Shown: piece after piece, positions 23,926 to 35,610 of the stretch
How positions within the stretch are numbered: the first letter of the stretch is position 1
Layout: the number at the start of each line of letters is the position of its first letter
Origin: Cyrtodaria siliqua
Taxonomy: Eukaryota; Mollusca; Bivalvia; Adapedonta; Hiatellidae
Length of the DNA: 64,000 nt
Direction of reading: 5' to 3'
Assembly (NCBI GenBank): GCA_037043455.1
Contig: JAWPHD010005558.1
Location: 1 to 64,000 of the forward strand
Notes under the pieces: model-generated
Seen by the model: the letters and a program-made list of their open reading frames with translations, nothing else
What the model was told of the DNA's origin: nothing
The model's database searches: none
Translations under genes and position numbers: made by a program

Positions 23926-26497
23926 AACAGTGACATAGAACTAAATGGTTATACGTGTTTTAATTTGTATCGTAAATTTCAACATAGAAATGCAAAACGT
24001 TGTAGTGGGGGGATAGCTGTGCATTGTAAGAAAAATATCGAAAATGGTATAGAAATTGTAAGGAATCATCATGACACTATTGTATGGCTTAAATTAGATA
24101 AGCATTTTTTTCATATAGACAAAGATATTTATTTATGTGGTGTTTACATGTGGGGTTCAGACTCACCCGCCTATAATGTTGTACAGGTAGATTTGTTTCA
24201 ATTATAACAAGATGATGTTTATTATTTTGATAGCAAGGGAGTAACCGTAATTGTTGGTGATTGGAATGCACGTGTCGGAAAAGGTGACAAAAAAGATTAT
24301 ATTGTATGTGACACATTAATAAGTAGTATGGATGATGACGAATATATACCTGATATACCGTTATGTCGTAACTCCGTGGATACAGTATGCAATGCCCAAG
24401 GGAATAAACTTCTTGAATTGTGTAAGGCAACGTCATTAATGTTAGCTAACGGTAGGCTTGGGTCAGATCACACGACCGGCGCTTACACTTACAGTAATAC
24501 AAATGGGTCCAGTGTTATCGATTACTTGGTTTTGAAAGAGTGTGATTTTACAAGCGTAAGCGATTTTAAAATTGAGTCTTTTAACGAATGGTCAGATCAT
24601 GCACCATTGTCATTTACTCTACATTGTAAGAAGGCTATGCAAGATGTGCCGACGACTGAACGAGTCTCATATAAATGGGATGACATGTTACGTGATAAAT
24701 TTCGTAGTGGAGTAATTGGGAGGTTAACAGACTTAAATAGTATTTCTATGAATGTAGACACTAATAATAGAGATGGCGTGAACACATCTATAAATAATTT
24801 TGTTCAAATTATTCGTGAGATCGCGGATCCGTTATTTTCTAAAACTATTGTAAACCGAGGGCGTATACGTTTTTCAGACCCAAATGATAAAAAAGCAGTT
24901 TGGTTTGATGTCGAATGTTATGAAGTAAAGAAACGATATAATGTGGCTTTAAATAAATGTAATGCATGTAAATCAAGTGAAAATCGGATTGAATTGCACG
25001 TTAAGAAGAAAATATTTAAATTAATAAAGAAAAAACGGCGATAGTATGAATTAAAGAAAATGCGTGATATTGAAAATCTAAAAAATGCCAAACCGAAAGA
25101 CTTCTGGAAACATTTTTGTCGAAAAAAGGAAATTAGTACAGGAAGTATTAGTTTGGAAACATTTTTAAAGTATTTTTCTGAGTTAGAAAGCGATATCAAC
25201 AGTAGGTCACAATGTAGATGCTGAAACGTTTTGCACTAACCACGATTTTAACGAGGCAGATTGCAACTTTGACGAGTTGGACAGGGAGATAACTATATCC
25301 GAGGTATTGTCAGTAGTTAAACTACTTAAACGAAACAAAGCCTTTGCGGGAGATTGTATGCTTAATGAATATTTTCTTGAGACGATTGATATTATAGCGC
25401 CACATTTAACGGATCTGTTCAATAGTATGTTGAACTCTGGGTATTTTCCAGAACAATGGGCTGATGGTATTATAGTTCCTTTATTCAAGAAAAACGACCC
25501 CGATGATGTAAATAATTATAGAGGAATAACACTTGTAAGCTGTTTATCGAAAGTATTTACAGGTATACTTAACAAAAGATTAAGTCAGTGGTGTGAGGAG
25601 AATAGTGTATTGTCAGACGCGCAGTTTGGCTTTAGGGCAGGTCGTTCAACAGTTGACGCTATCTTTGTATTACAGGCAGTTATACATATTGGGTTAAACC
25701 TAATAGAATACCTATAAACGAGAGAACTTGTGATCTATGCAACATGTTAGAAGATGAGTTTCATTTCGTATTACAGTGTGACAGATATACAGATTTAAGG
25801 AAACAATATATACCCAAGCATTTCTACCGACGACCTAACATGGTTAAGTTTATAGAACTGATAAATTCAAATAATAAAGGATATATTCGTAAACTCTCCA
25901 TATTTATATATAAAGCGTTTCAATTAAGAAATGAGATGCTATTTAGAAATTGAATTCTGGATATGTTCCTGTATAACATGTTGAGTATAGTTAACTTATA
26001 TTAATATAAATATGTGTATGTATAAATATTCTAATCGCAAATATAAAAAGGTATAATTTCAAACTTAAAACATGTTGTCAACTTTTTGATTCATTTGTGG
26101 GGACTATTCTTAATTATGGAGCAGAGATTTTGGGGTTTACAAAGTCAAAAGAAATTGAAAGAATTCATTTAAAATTTTATAAATTTTTGTTGAAAGTTAA
26201 AACTTCAACTAGTAATGCAGGAGTCTATGGGGAGTTAGGTAGATATCCCTTGTATGTATCACGATATGTTAAAATAATTAAGTATTGGACTATGGTTGTA
26301 AGTACGAACAATATATTTATATCTACTATGTATGAAGAATCATTGAGAGATTGTGAGAGAGGCTGTACAAATTGGGCAAGTAATGTTAAGACCCTTTTAA
26401 ATGATTTTTGATTTAACTATGTATGGAATGAGCCTAACAGTACTAATTTGAAACAATTTCATGTATTATTCAAACAAAGAGTAATTGATTCTTCCCG
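23926..26497 (+). pseudogene. Rearranged, 5'-truncated LINE inside the acceptor array
   Basis: A non-LTR retrotransposon fragment. EN comes first (GGIAVHCKKN, VIVGDWNARVG, VIDYLVLKE, NEWSDHAPLS), with a TAA near 24205. The 5' part of RT follows (NNYRGITLVSCLSKVFTGIL, AQFGFRAGRSTVDAIFVLQA, to about 25685). There the RT core, including its catalytic YADD block, is missing. The sequence jumps to the C-terminal knuckle (RTCDLCNMLEDEFHFVLQC) and the stop at about 25953. A connection-domain piece that should lie between RT and knuckle (ILNYGAEILGF, ERIHLKFYKFLLKVK, VYGELGRYPLYVSRYVK) appears after the 3' end, at 26075-26485. The order is therefore scrambled. No target duplication is visible; the array flanks join cleanly. 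Confidence 0.85.
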
Positions 26498-26630
26498 TAC
26501 ATCCCGTCCTGGAAATAAATAACCCAATCATCAAAATACCGATACATGTACATCCCGCCCTGGAAATAAATCAATCAAGGATCTGTATACTGATACATGT
26601 ACATCCACCCTGGAACTAAATAAATTCACA
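26498..26630 (-). repeat. Continuation of the acceptor-junction minisatellite
   Basis: About three more units (TACATCCCGTCCTGGAAATA on the plus strand, and variants), showing that the LINE sits within the array rather than at its edge. Confidence 0.9.
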
Positions 26631-26670
26631 TCCTATGATTCTTAAAACAAAAATATTAGCACAGAGAACT

Positions 26671-26766
26671 GAAAAAAAAAGAGTATGATATTGGACCTTT
26701 GGAAACGGCCGAGCACGACACATACGAAATATTGCAGTCTCGGTTTGATTGTTCATGAGCGATAGT
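26671..26766. repeat. Dispersed repeat, inverted relative to 32380-32473
   Basis: Carries GAGTATGATATTGGACCTTT, GGAAACGGCCGA, ACACATACGAAATATTGCAG and a CAGTCTCGG-TTTGATTG hairpin half. The copy at 32380-32473 is the near-identical reverse complement. The pair brackets exons C, D and E. Confidence 0.7.
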
Positions 26767-27084
26767 GAAATATGCTAGCTACCGCTCAAAAGTCGATTAA
26801 AAATGGAAAGAAATAATTATTGGTATAATTATGCAGATGGTTACAGTGTGTATTATTGATATCTCTCTTTATTCTTCAATATATATAAATCAAAAAAGAT
26901 TTCCAACAATTTTATGGGTACCTAAACAAACGTCTTAAATACATAGAGTGCACTAAGATTGTTTTATGTGTGCTTACACGTTGTTAATCACCCATACAAT
27001 CAGGTGGTTAGCTTATCATAAATGGTCCATACATTCAGAAGATAAGCTTATGAAATAAATGATTTTTTCGTTTAATTGTGATGA

Positions 27085-27260
27085 CTAGGGTATGAGTGAG
27101 GTTTGGTGCATCCTCGAATCTGGTGTTATCTGGTTGTATCCTCCCCCTCCCCATCCATACCCACCAATCCCCGCCAGCGGCCGGTTTTCCCGTTGACCCT
27201 TCCAAGGCGGTAACCCTATTATCAACCCTTTTTGTTTGTGATGTCATATACCTTGCCTTT
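27085..27260 (+). repeat. Dispersed repeat family A, plus copy
   Basis: Contains GGGTATGAGTGAGGTTTGGT, CCGGTTTTCCCGTTGACCCT, AAGGCGGTAACCCTATT and TTGTGATGTCATA. Intronic (between exons E and F). Confidence 0.6.
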
Positions 27261-27471
27261 TATTTTACCCATGTAGTTTTACTTTGCTTCTTTGCGTGTA
27301 TTTTGGTTGACTGTGGTCCTTGAATGCTACATTTCCTGTTTGTGATGTCACATGCCTTTCTTCTTATTAACATAGTAATTGGTGTTTGTTTGAATGGGTG
27401 TGTTTGACTGATTATATTCTGTGAAAGCTACATTTCATGTTCGACTTTTATACATACTTTTAATGCCACGG

Positions 27472-28015
27472 TATATATGCTGAACAAAAAAAGAAACTTC
27501 ACACCTTTTTTCTGGTATTTCCATAGGCAGTTTTTGAGGGCATATAAAAGCTTAAACATCGTTTCAATAAAACAATGTTTGTAAGCACATTTATGTGAGT
27601 ACTAAATATTTCATTAAACAGTTTCAAATTTGCCAAGTAATACTCTTTTATGGGTGATATAGAAATGTTAAAGGGAGGTAATTTGATGCATTCTGATAAT
27701 CAAAAGCTGCCATCTACGTAATCTGTGCTTTGTATTTTTGTGATTTTTGTTGGCAAGGAACATATAGAGAATATTGTCTCGGACAAATTTCGGTAATTTT
27801 CGTAAATTTAATTAGTGTGTGGCCAAAATGCATGTTTTAATAAAAAGAGGGCTAACTCCCTTGTGTACGGAACTTTTCAAAAACATATTTGATTGGGCTA
27901 TTGTTGGCGGGTCTATCTAATTATTCTTAAAACATCATTAACTGTTTCCTGTTTTGCTGTCTAGACAACCAGCATCAATATCAGCGGAAGTTTCTTTGTT
28001 TGTTTAGTATATATA
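27472..28015. mobile_element. 544-bp MITE with about 29-bp TIRs (Tc1/mariner-like)
   Basis: The left end TATATATGCTGAACAAAAAA and right end (reverse complement TATATATACTAAACAAACAA) both run into GAAACTTC. TATA-type ends followed by a GAACAAAAA motif are typical of a widespread mariner-type MITE group. No transposase is encoded. Confidence 0.7.
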
Positions 28016-28310
28016 AAGTCTACACAGAAACACAGTAGATAACTACTTAATAAACCATTAAGCGATATAGACACATTTGTTTCATGCTTATTGTGCGTAT
28101 ACGTCTATAGTGAGTAACATCATTGCTGCACCTTTTTTGGTTTAGGAGAAAACTACCTTTCAAGTCTTGAGACAAATATTGACAAACACATATATAATAC
28201 AAATGACCATATTATTGAAGAGTATACTGTTAAATCAATAGTGTATATGTATCAGCACGCGGTCGGGGTTGTATTACGATTTAATTGTCTATTCTTAGAT
28301 AGTTGTATTA

Positions 28311-28427
28311 CTCGTACTTCATCATGTGGTTCGAGTATTAACTTTCATACCCCATCCAACCCCTACAACTCGTACTTCATTACGTGGTCCGAGTATTAAC
28401 TTTCATACCCCATCCAACCCCTTCTCC
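28311..28427. repeat. 58-bp tandem duplication
   Basis: Two copies, starting CTCGTACTTCAT at 28311 and 28369, each ending CATACCCCATCCAACCCCT. A short ORF spans them and is not a gene. Confidence 0.85.
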
Positions 28428-28670
28428 AAGAAGCGAAAACGGGGTTGGCTTGGGTATGAAATAAAACCTTTATATAGGCTTAAAAGTTTGCATATTGTGA
28501 AATTAAAACTTTTATTAGGTAATTTTAAGCAGGTTATAGTATTTTTACAGTAAACAATATTTTTAAAATGTTTTATTGTCGAAATATCTGTTATAAAATC
28601 ACTTAATGGAATTAAGGCAGGACCACGTAATGTAACTTTCACAGTATGCATACGCCGTTCAGCGACTTAC

Positions 28671-28802
28671 CTCTGTAATGCACGATAGGCCAACTAGGAA
28701 GGATAAAAAACATATGATGGCAATGAACACCTCTCTACGTTTGTTTAAGTGTGCAGGAAACTCGTCAATTAATGCCGTGAACAAACCCTCCATCGTCACA
28801 AA
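28671..28802 (-). CDS. SLC6 transporter, exon E (TM8 end-TM9)
   Basis: 44 codons, phase 0 at both ends, acceptor ATTCCTAG and donor GTAAGT. It reads [20 protein letters not shown] then [20 protein letters not shown] and CITE. The F-(V/C)-T-(V/M)-E-G pattern completes TM8, and RRE-FIA begins TM9, as in GABA transporters. The next residues GG come from exon F. Confidence 0.95.
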
Positions 28803-29344
28803 CTAGGAATGTAAAAATACTTTATAGTTAAATTTCAGCTCTCAAATACAATCTTGTCATTTGAAACATAGGACGCTTGATATGTGTACAACATGCAACT
28901 AATATTATTTTAATTTTATCTGGAGATTTCAATGTTTTTCTTAAAGAAATAAAACAATATTTTATGCATAAACATTTAAGTCACCGAGCCGGGGTTGGTC
29001 GGTATCATATGATGCTGCAGTTAAGACATGCCATATTAATTATGGATATCATTAAATATTATGGAATTCTAATACTCCATTAAGGATAGCCAGTTTATTA
29101 TTTTGAATATATTCAATTATATTCTGATATTTAAATCAGTTTTAAGATATTCAATGAAAAAGGTGATTTTAAGATATATATCAATCAATTAAAAGAAATG
29201 TTAAAATGAATTATGAATATATATATATACCGATTTTAATAATTGTCTTACAATTAGAATATCCTTAATTTGTTTAAATATATATTCTAATTTATCTTTT
29301 ATTCGGAAAAAAGTGATACATTTACGATATTATTAAATGGTAAA

Positions 29345-29368
29345 AATATATATATATATATATATATA
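29345..29368. repeat. (AT)n microsatellite
   Basis: AT dinucleotide run in the intron between exons D and E. Confidence 0.85.
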
Positions 29369-29476
29369 AACGATGCACCCTTACTTCTAACACAATCAAT
29401 AATTGCACAATAGCATCGAATGGGTATTTCTTTTTTATTTAGCAAGGAAATGTATATATATTCTTGTCATTCACAC

Positions 29477-29588
29477 CTGACTATCCATTCCGAGCATCAA
29501 CAACATCAAGAAGAATAGGACAGACCACAGGGGAGATACAGGCATATGTATGATGGCACTGGATAGGCAAGAAACGTCAATCCAGGAC
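29477..29588 (-). CDS. SLC6 transporter, exon D (EL4-TM8), one-base deletion
   Basis: 112 bp, whereas 113 is needed to keep phase from exon C (phase 1) to exon E (phase 0). It begins (G)PGLTFLAYP and then continues, one frame over, as SAIIHMPVSPLWSVLFFLML and LMLGMDSQ. This is the SLC6 EL4b and TM8 sodium-site segment (GAT1-type AYPEAV, PLW, LG-DSQF). One base is missing after the AYP codons, near 29560. Read literally, translation would end at a TGA at 29508-29506, removing TM8-TM12. This is either an inactivating allele/pseudogene lesion or an assembly error. The acceptor is TTCCAG and the donor GTGTGA. Confidence 0.9.
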
Positions 29589-29850
29589 CTGGAACACAAG
29601 GAGGGAATTAATACTTGCATATATGTATTATTTACTATATTACAATATTCCAAAGAAAGCAAACAAAGGACACCGATAAATATACTACTAGTATAAGTGA
29701 CTAAAGCGCAGTTGTTCATGTTTCCAACTGTTCTGTGAGAAGAGTAGTACATTAATGAATTTGTTCTTTCAAAAACAGCCCGTACACATTTCAAACTAAA
29801 TGAACTTGTTTTAAACACACTATTCAAAGAAACAACACGAAACTATTTAC

Positions 29851-29884
29851 CTGAAGCGGCAACTTACCGGAAGCGGCAACTTCA
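29851..29884 (-). repeat. 17-bp tandem duplication across the exon C donor
   Basis: On the minus strand, AAGTTGCCGCTTCCGGT is followed at once by AAGTTGCCGCTTCAGGT. Each copy ends in a donor (CCG/GTAAGT and CAG/GTAAAT). The second donor would shift the frame and meet TGA early in exon D. Confidence 0.9.
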
Positions 29885-29992
29885 CTGATCGGAAGTTGTT
29901 GCTCATGCGCCATAAATCCTATGACGGAGAATATTATGAAACCGGCAAACAAGCTTGTGCTGCTGTTCAATATCGTTATACATATCGCATCT
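29868..29992 (-). CDS. SLC6 transporter, exon C (TM7-EL4)
   Basis: 125 bp. Its first base completes a lysine codon split with exon B. It reads [40 protein letters not shown] and S, plus one base of a glycine. NS-TS-FAGFVIFS-LGFMAHE is the TM7 signature of SLC6, and PIS-VAASGPG fits the GABA-transporter EL4. The donor GTAAGT at 29867 lies inside a 17-bp tandem duplication that creates a second donor (GTAAAT) 17 bases downstream. Confidence 0.95.
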
Positions 29993-30019
29993 CTAGAAAA
30001 TAGAACATAGAAACATGAC

Positions 30020-32379
30020 AATGGCTATACTATACTGTTAATAGTGTTACAAATACAGTTGTTGCATGCAATCAGTAGATGAACAGAAGTCGAAGAGAGG
30101 GTTAAGCATTCACAGAATACAAATAGTCAGACAACACTACATTCAAAAGTCGAGCAAGAAATGTAGTATTTACAAAACTCAGAAAGGCCGAAGTGCATCG
30201 AAAGTAGGTACAAGAAAACTGTGATATACAAGTATCACAGGCCCGCCAGAACATTTGAACATGAACAATTTTGTTTCAAAATAATATACATAGAAGTGAA
30301 TCTATAGGTGCAGTCTAGATATTATGTATGAGAGTACAAGGTTTCATATACTTATTAAAAACTATGGTGTATTTCCGTTGCACTGTACGAAAATAAAATC
30401 GGGGAGCACCAGGTGTCAGACCAGGCAGGAAGTACTTCTTGGTCGTAGGGTGCTTAAATAGTTCCTTGAAAAAATCCAAAGTTTCTAGTTTGCATGTGTT
30501 TTTCCCAAGATTAGCTTTTATTTCATTGTTAAATATAACCTGAGGTTAAAGTAGAATGACTGTTGTCATGAATAGTAAGTATTTTACTGTGTTTTTCAGG
30601 ATTATTTCATTTCTTTGGAGAATATGAGCACGGAGGTTAGGTAGAGATGTGGTTTTGACAGATGTTTATTTCAAAATACGCATAGTGTGAATGAATGACG
30701 CGAAATGTTGAAAAACTGAATCGGTGTTTTATTTCAGATATGGGACCGTTTGCTAGCCAAATGTGTTTAATACACAGAATAAAAGTGTATTTAAGCGAAC
30801 GAATGTTGTGGAACTTGTGACTGATCTCCAAATATAGCCAATATTGCATTGTCTGACACCACCAGACACAACGTTGTTCAATTAACGCAATTTCCTAACT
30901 TATAATACGAGGTCGTTGTGTTCCGCGATTTTATAATTTAATGTTAAGACTTGAAAACACCAATTCCTTGTTGGTATATCAATAAACGGAGTTTTTTTAA
31001 TTATATTTTTAGCTGACCCTTTAAACTGTCCTTATTAATAGTATAAAATATGCAAATCTAATTACTTTCGACTGTCTAATCTAAATAAAATAATAATACA
31101 ATAACTACATGGTAAGAAAACATAAAAACAATATAATAAGACCATAGATGGGTAATGTCAGTTGTTTTTGTATCGCGATATAATGCTATACGGATACATC
31201 GTATCGCGCTATGTATCTCGATATATTATTTCATATTAGTCCAAAGTGTTTGTAATTACGCCATTTAATGTATTTTATTTATGTATTCATTGTGTTAATA
31301 TGTGCATACATTTGATTTGCAAATTAATTCTTAAAACAATGTGTAAACCAAACATTTGATCTGCAAATAAATTCTTAAAGCAATGTGTATTTGACGGGCT
31401 AAGCTTGTAGTTTTCTACCTTAGTTGAAGTACTATGAACATTGCTAGAAAGTATGCTCAGGTTACATCAATTAATGGTGAGAATATTGAATTAACACAAA
31501 TTATTCTCATTTGTGAATATGTTTGTCTGTTTGTTTTGGACTTTATCAATTACTTCGAAATTGTTAAAAAATAAAAACAAATTAAACAGTGTTACTCTTG
31601 TTCTGAACTTGAGTCTACTATCCTAGAAACTACATGTACTGACAAACTGAAATACTTTAATGCGCAGATTATCTTCGAGAACCATGCAGTAACTTAATTA
31701 CCGCGTTGCGCCTCGTTCTGAATCGCGTCTAAAAATAAACGTCTAAAATAAACTGATACTGCGATGGGTCCCTATTCTATTGAAATAGTATTACTATACT
31801 ATAAGGAAAATAACGAGAACCACGTAAAGCTAAAGAAAATTGTCACTAATTCCTCTCCATAGTACGTTGCTAAACCCCGGATAATAAAAGTCGAACAGGA
31901 AATGTAGCTTGCACAGAACACAGTCAACCAAAATTAAAACAAGCAACACTTACCATGTTAATAAGAAATAAGGCATGTGCCACCACAAACATAAAAGGGT
32001 TACACACTTCGTAAGATCTTGGTCATAACCACTTGCATACACTCTTTATTAAACTTGTTAATTAATTTTATCAAAAGCGGTTTATGATGACCCTATCATT
32101 TTGCAGCGCACTGCATGTTTAGTGGTTGACCCTACAATCTGTCCGGTCATCGCACAATCAAGAGAAAATCATATTGGCGAACTGTAATAGACCAACCTCT
32201 AAAAATGTAACGAGTTGCAAACTGATAGGGTCTTTTTATAAATAGTGCATCTTTAATGTTTTGTGTTTACTTATTAAAGAAATAAAGCACTGTCAATTTA
32301 CGTAATTATTCAGTCTCTCAGATATTACAACATGTACGATCTAAACGTTAAATTGCGACCTTATATGAAACAATACCGC
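30020..32379. other. Intron between exons B and C, unassigned
   Basis: AT-rich intronic sequence. I see no exon with SLC6 similarity, no long ORF and no clear element. A short patch rich in TATCG motifs lies at 31170-31230. Confidence 0.5.
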
Positions 32380-32473
32380 TCACGAACAGTCTCAATCAAA
32401 CCGAGACTGCAATATTTCGTATGTGTCGTTTTCGGCCGTTTCCAAAGGTCCATTATCATACTCTTTTTTTTTT
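32380..32473. repeat. Dispersed repeat, inverted partner of 26671-26766
   Basis: Contains the hairpin CAGTCTCAATCAAACCGAGACTG, then ATATTTCGTATGTGTCG and GGCCGTTTCCAAAGGTCC. It ends in a T-rich run. Confidence 0.7.
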
Positions 32474-32808
32474 AGATACCTGCTAATTAATATAACAATA
32501 TTATTAGTCAACCGCCCGTATGTTTTCTTACTTCCCGGGCAATAACAGAGCCATTGCTTATCCTGGCAGAGGGATGAAATCCCCCGATTTCACGTTAATT
32601 TTCTTCATTTCTTGTCATGTTCATTAAATATCTTCAGTTAGTATTGTTTTAGGAGAGGTCCGCAGAAAACAATGACCATGGCTTTAGCGAAACATCTGAG
32701 ACGGCCAATACTGTATATTTCTATTTCGATGTAAATGAAGGAAGGGATTGCCAGGCTCGTTCCTGTTGGTACCATATAAACTTTTTGAGTACCCTCAATT
32801 CAACTTAC

Positions 32809-32912
32809 TTGCAAATGTTATTATGGAATTTGTTGTAACTTCCAAGCGCTATAAGAGTGCCCAAACCAAGACCATATGAAAAAAATATCTGCGTCACTGC
32901 ATCTATCCAAAC
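32809..32912 (-). CDS. SLC6 transporter, exon B (TM6)
   Basis: 104 bp, phase 0 to phase 2, acceptor GTACTTTCAG and donor GTAAGT. It reads [20 protein letters not shown], then [14 protein letters not shown] plus [22 protein letters not shown] is the unwound TM6 segment that lines the substrate and sodium sites in GAT1-type transporters. GAT1 shares the SYGLGLG run, which is the best argument for the GABA-transporter clade. Confidence 0.96.
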
Positions 32913-33029
32913 CTGAAAGTACAACATTAATGATAAAAGTAGGTATAAAAGTGGAACAAGTAGCTTTCACAGAACAGTCGACCAAAACATGCATTAAAAC
33001 AAACAGCAATTACACTGTTAATAACAAGC

Positions 33030-34410
33030 TAGAAACATGAGATCACAAACACAAACGGATTGACAATAAGGTTACCGCCTTGGAACGGCTAGTGGCAAAA
33101 AGAACCCTGGGGGTTTAAACAAGGTTCCAGGGTGCACCAAACCCCCCTCTAACTCTATTGTTATACCAATAAAACGTGACAATTTATATAAAGACACTCC
33201 CTTGAGGTCATATTCGCTAACAAACAAGGCAGAAACAATAGGCAAAATAGAGTTAGTAGATATAAAATCGAACAGGAAAAGTAGCATTCATGGACGACAC
33301 AGAAAAAAACGACTTTAAAGATGAATAAAAGGAAAGATAAGACACCACAAACACAAAAGGGTTGAAAATGTGGCTACCACCTTGGAACGGTCTTGGAAAA
33401 AAGCCTCTGGGGTTTTAACCAGGTTCTAGGGTGCATCAAAATTCACCCTATTGTCATTCCAATAAACGGGACAGTGTAAATAAAGATATCTCCGCCTGGT
33501 TATAAGCTCTAACAAACAAGGCAGCATTAATAGGCAATATAAGGAAACACATAAATGATTATGTATATATAAAATATAAAAAACAAAAGCATAGAAAGCC
33601 ACAAAATAAATACTCAATGACTTGACAGATGCCAGAGAAACAATAGAACAAACCGTTTAGGGTACGACTAGACACGATTAAAGACAAACATCAAACGCTA
33701 CCGTCATATATCATAGTGTCCACAATCTGTCCGGTCATCGCACAATAAAAGAGGAAGGAAAGCATAGTGGCGAACTGTAAATGGATCAACCACTAAACAA
33801 GCATTAATCAAAGAAAAGGTTATACGTCCAACAGGAAGAGCAGTATTCACAGAAAACAGTCACTGCAACAAGTATTACAGCGCAAAGGTGATTCGAAAAG
33901 TACATCACGCACACATTCAGTCAAAAAAGCACATCACAAACATATAAGGGTTGACAACAGGGGTACCGCCTTAGAACGGTCAGTTGCAAAAGGGACCAAC
34001 GGAGAGTTTAAACCGGTTCAAGGGTGCACTAAATCTCACTCGTACCCTGCCATCACCACTAAACAACAGTACAGAGTAAATAAAAATAACACCCGCCGAG
34101 TTAACCCCTTACATTTAAGAAAGCGTAGATAGGTGTAATAAGAAAAAAACACAGAAATGTTCATGTATGTACTATATAAAAATAAGTTAAACCTAAGAAA
34201 CTAATCTCTTATGTACTCGATGACTTGTCTGAAGTCAGAGCATCAAGGGGAAAACCGTTAAGGGCACGACAAAACGGAGTGAAGGACATACATCAAACGG
34301 TTCCCGCCTTAAAGATTTAGGAACACGCTATCATAGAGTCCACCGCCCGTCCGGTCGTTGCACAATCAAAGAGGAAAGCATAATTGCAAACTGACGAAGG
34401 GTCTACAGCT
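33030..34410 (-). repeat. Cluster of dispersed repeat family A, minus copies
   Basis: Three copies near 33047-33190, 33350-33480 and 33945-34085, each with AAGGGTTGACAAT-like, CCTTGGAACGG-like and GG-GTTTAAACC segments. They alternate with a companion module (GTCCGGTCATCGCACAAT, near 33725 and 34350; also 32140). The orientation is opposite to the copies at 17, 19.8 and 27 kb. Confidence 0.55.
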
Positions 34411-34616
34411 AAGTGCGCCGCAGCATAATTCGGTCGTAACCTCTGTTTAAAAAATTACTAATAATTTTAATAAATAATTCCTGGAAATTATCACGACCGA
34501 TAATTTCCCTGTTTGCAAATCACCTCTCCATAAAAGACGGGTTGTGATAAACCTTGTTGCAGAAGTGTTTTAAGATTGCTATTATATTTGTCGAGCAGAT
34601 CAGTGTTACGATATTA

Positions 34617-35250
34617 AAACTTAGAGAAAAGTAATACGTAACTTATGGTAACGGTAACCCTGTTGGAGTAGTTTTTCAGTAATGTTAAGATGTACTCAAC
34701 ACGGCTACAAGCTCTGGCAAAACGAATTAACTCAGAAATATACACGCAATAAGAAACAGTATTGCGGATATCTTCATTTAAATGTGGATAATTCACAATA
34801 GCGAAATCAAAATCATCTCTCTTATCATACAATTTAGTTATTACTACTTCATGATGTAAATCAAGAAACGGAGTGACAAAATCCGAAACGTTAGCTTTAC
34901 TGAGTTTTAGTTCTGCATGATTAGAAACCATACAAGAAAAGAAAGGATTATCCAAATTAAGTATATCATCCAGACAGCGTGAGATGTTATTTATAGCGTT
35001 GATGACATTAGCTTGTGTATCTGGAGAAAGGCCTAACATAAAGTCTCGTTCGTAGCAATATAAAAACAAATCTGCGACAATGGGTGCACAGTTAGTACCC
35101 ATAGGAATGCCAAAGGTTTGCTTATAACGGTATGTCCAAACCTGACAAGAATGTTGTCTAATAAGAATGGCAGTGATTCACAAACTTGTTGACAAGTGCA
35201 ACAGGTGGGAGTGATGAATCTTGCACTATTGTTGAAGTTGATACTATTGG
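34617..35250 (-). pseudogene. Penelope-like reverse transcriptase fragment
   Basis: A broken RT segment. LLDNILVRFGHTV (about 35150) is in one frame. After a frameshift near 35110 comes GTNCAPIVADLFLYCYERDF, then SRCLDDILNLDNPFF, TPFLDLHHEVV and TKLYDKRDDFDFAIVNYPHL, then VYISELIRFARACS. The GTNCAP-ADLF and YDKRDDF-F-IVN-P blocks belong to a common invertebrate RT group that I assign to Penelope-like elements; that class assignment is from memory. The catalytic Y-L-D-D reads CLDD. No GIY-YIG endonuclease is visible. Intronic (exons A-B), same strand as the gene. Confidence 0.75.
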
Positions 35251-35421
35251 CCAACGGTCAGAAGACGTGTTGGTAGATCTTCAGAGGGGCAATATCACAG
35301 TACACAAAGATTGCGTTCCCTTGGGTAGTTTACTAGATAAATAAATAGATGAGAAAGAGAGTGGCAATGAGGGGCATGTAAAGACATACAATAGATAAAA
35401 CTTAGTATTACTGTGGATACC

Positions 35422-35610
35422 AGGTCTATACTAAGAGACCAGGAGATACCAGGTGCCGACTTAGCAGGGGGTTATTGGAACAGTATTTGGACTGTGGAGA
35501 TTAGGTCTATGCTAAGAGACCAGGAGATACCAGGTGCCGACTTAGCAGGTGGTCCTTGGAACAGTATTAGGGATGTGGAGACAAGGTCTATGACAGGTGC
35601 CGACACTGAA
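35422..35610. repeat. 81-bp tandem repeat, two and a bit copies
   Basis: AGGTCTAT starts copies at 35422, 35503 and 35584. Each copy includes GAGACCAGGAGATACCAGGT and TGCCGACTTAGCAGG. The 27-codon period leaves an open frame on the plus strand, but nothing else suggests a gene. Confidence 0.85.

Noticed and set aside
22231..24207. Long ORFs on both strands (up to 248 codons) with repetitive sequence
   Set aside because: They are translations of the 51-bp minisatellite. The 3n unit length keeps several frames open.
29851..29884. Rescue of the exon D frameshift by the second exon C donor
   Set aside because: Adding 17 bases places exon D in the frame VLD-stop, so it does not restore the transporter frame.
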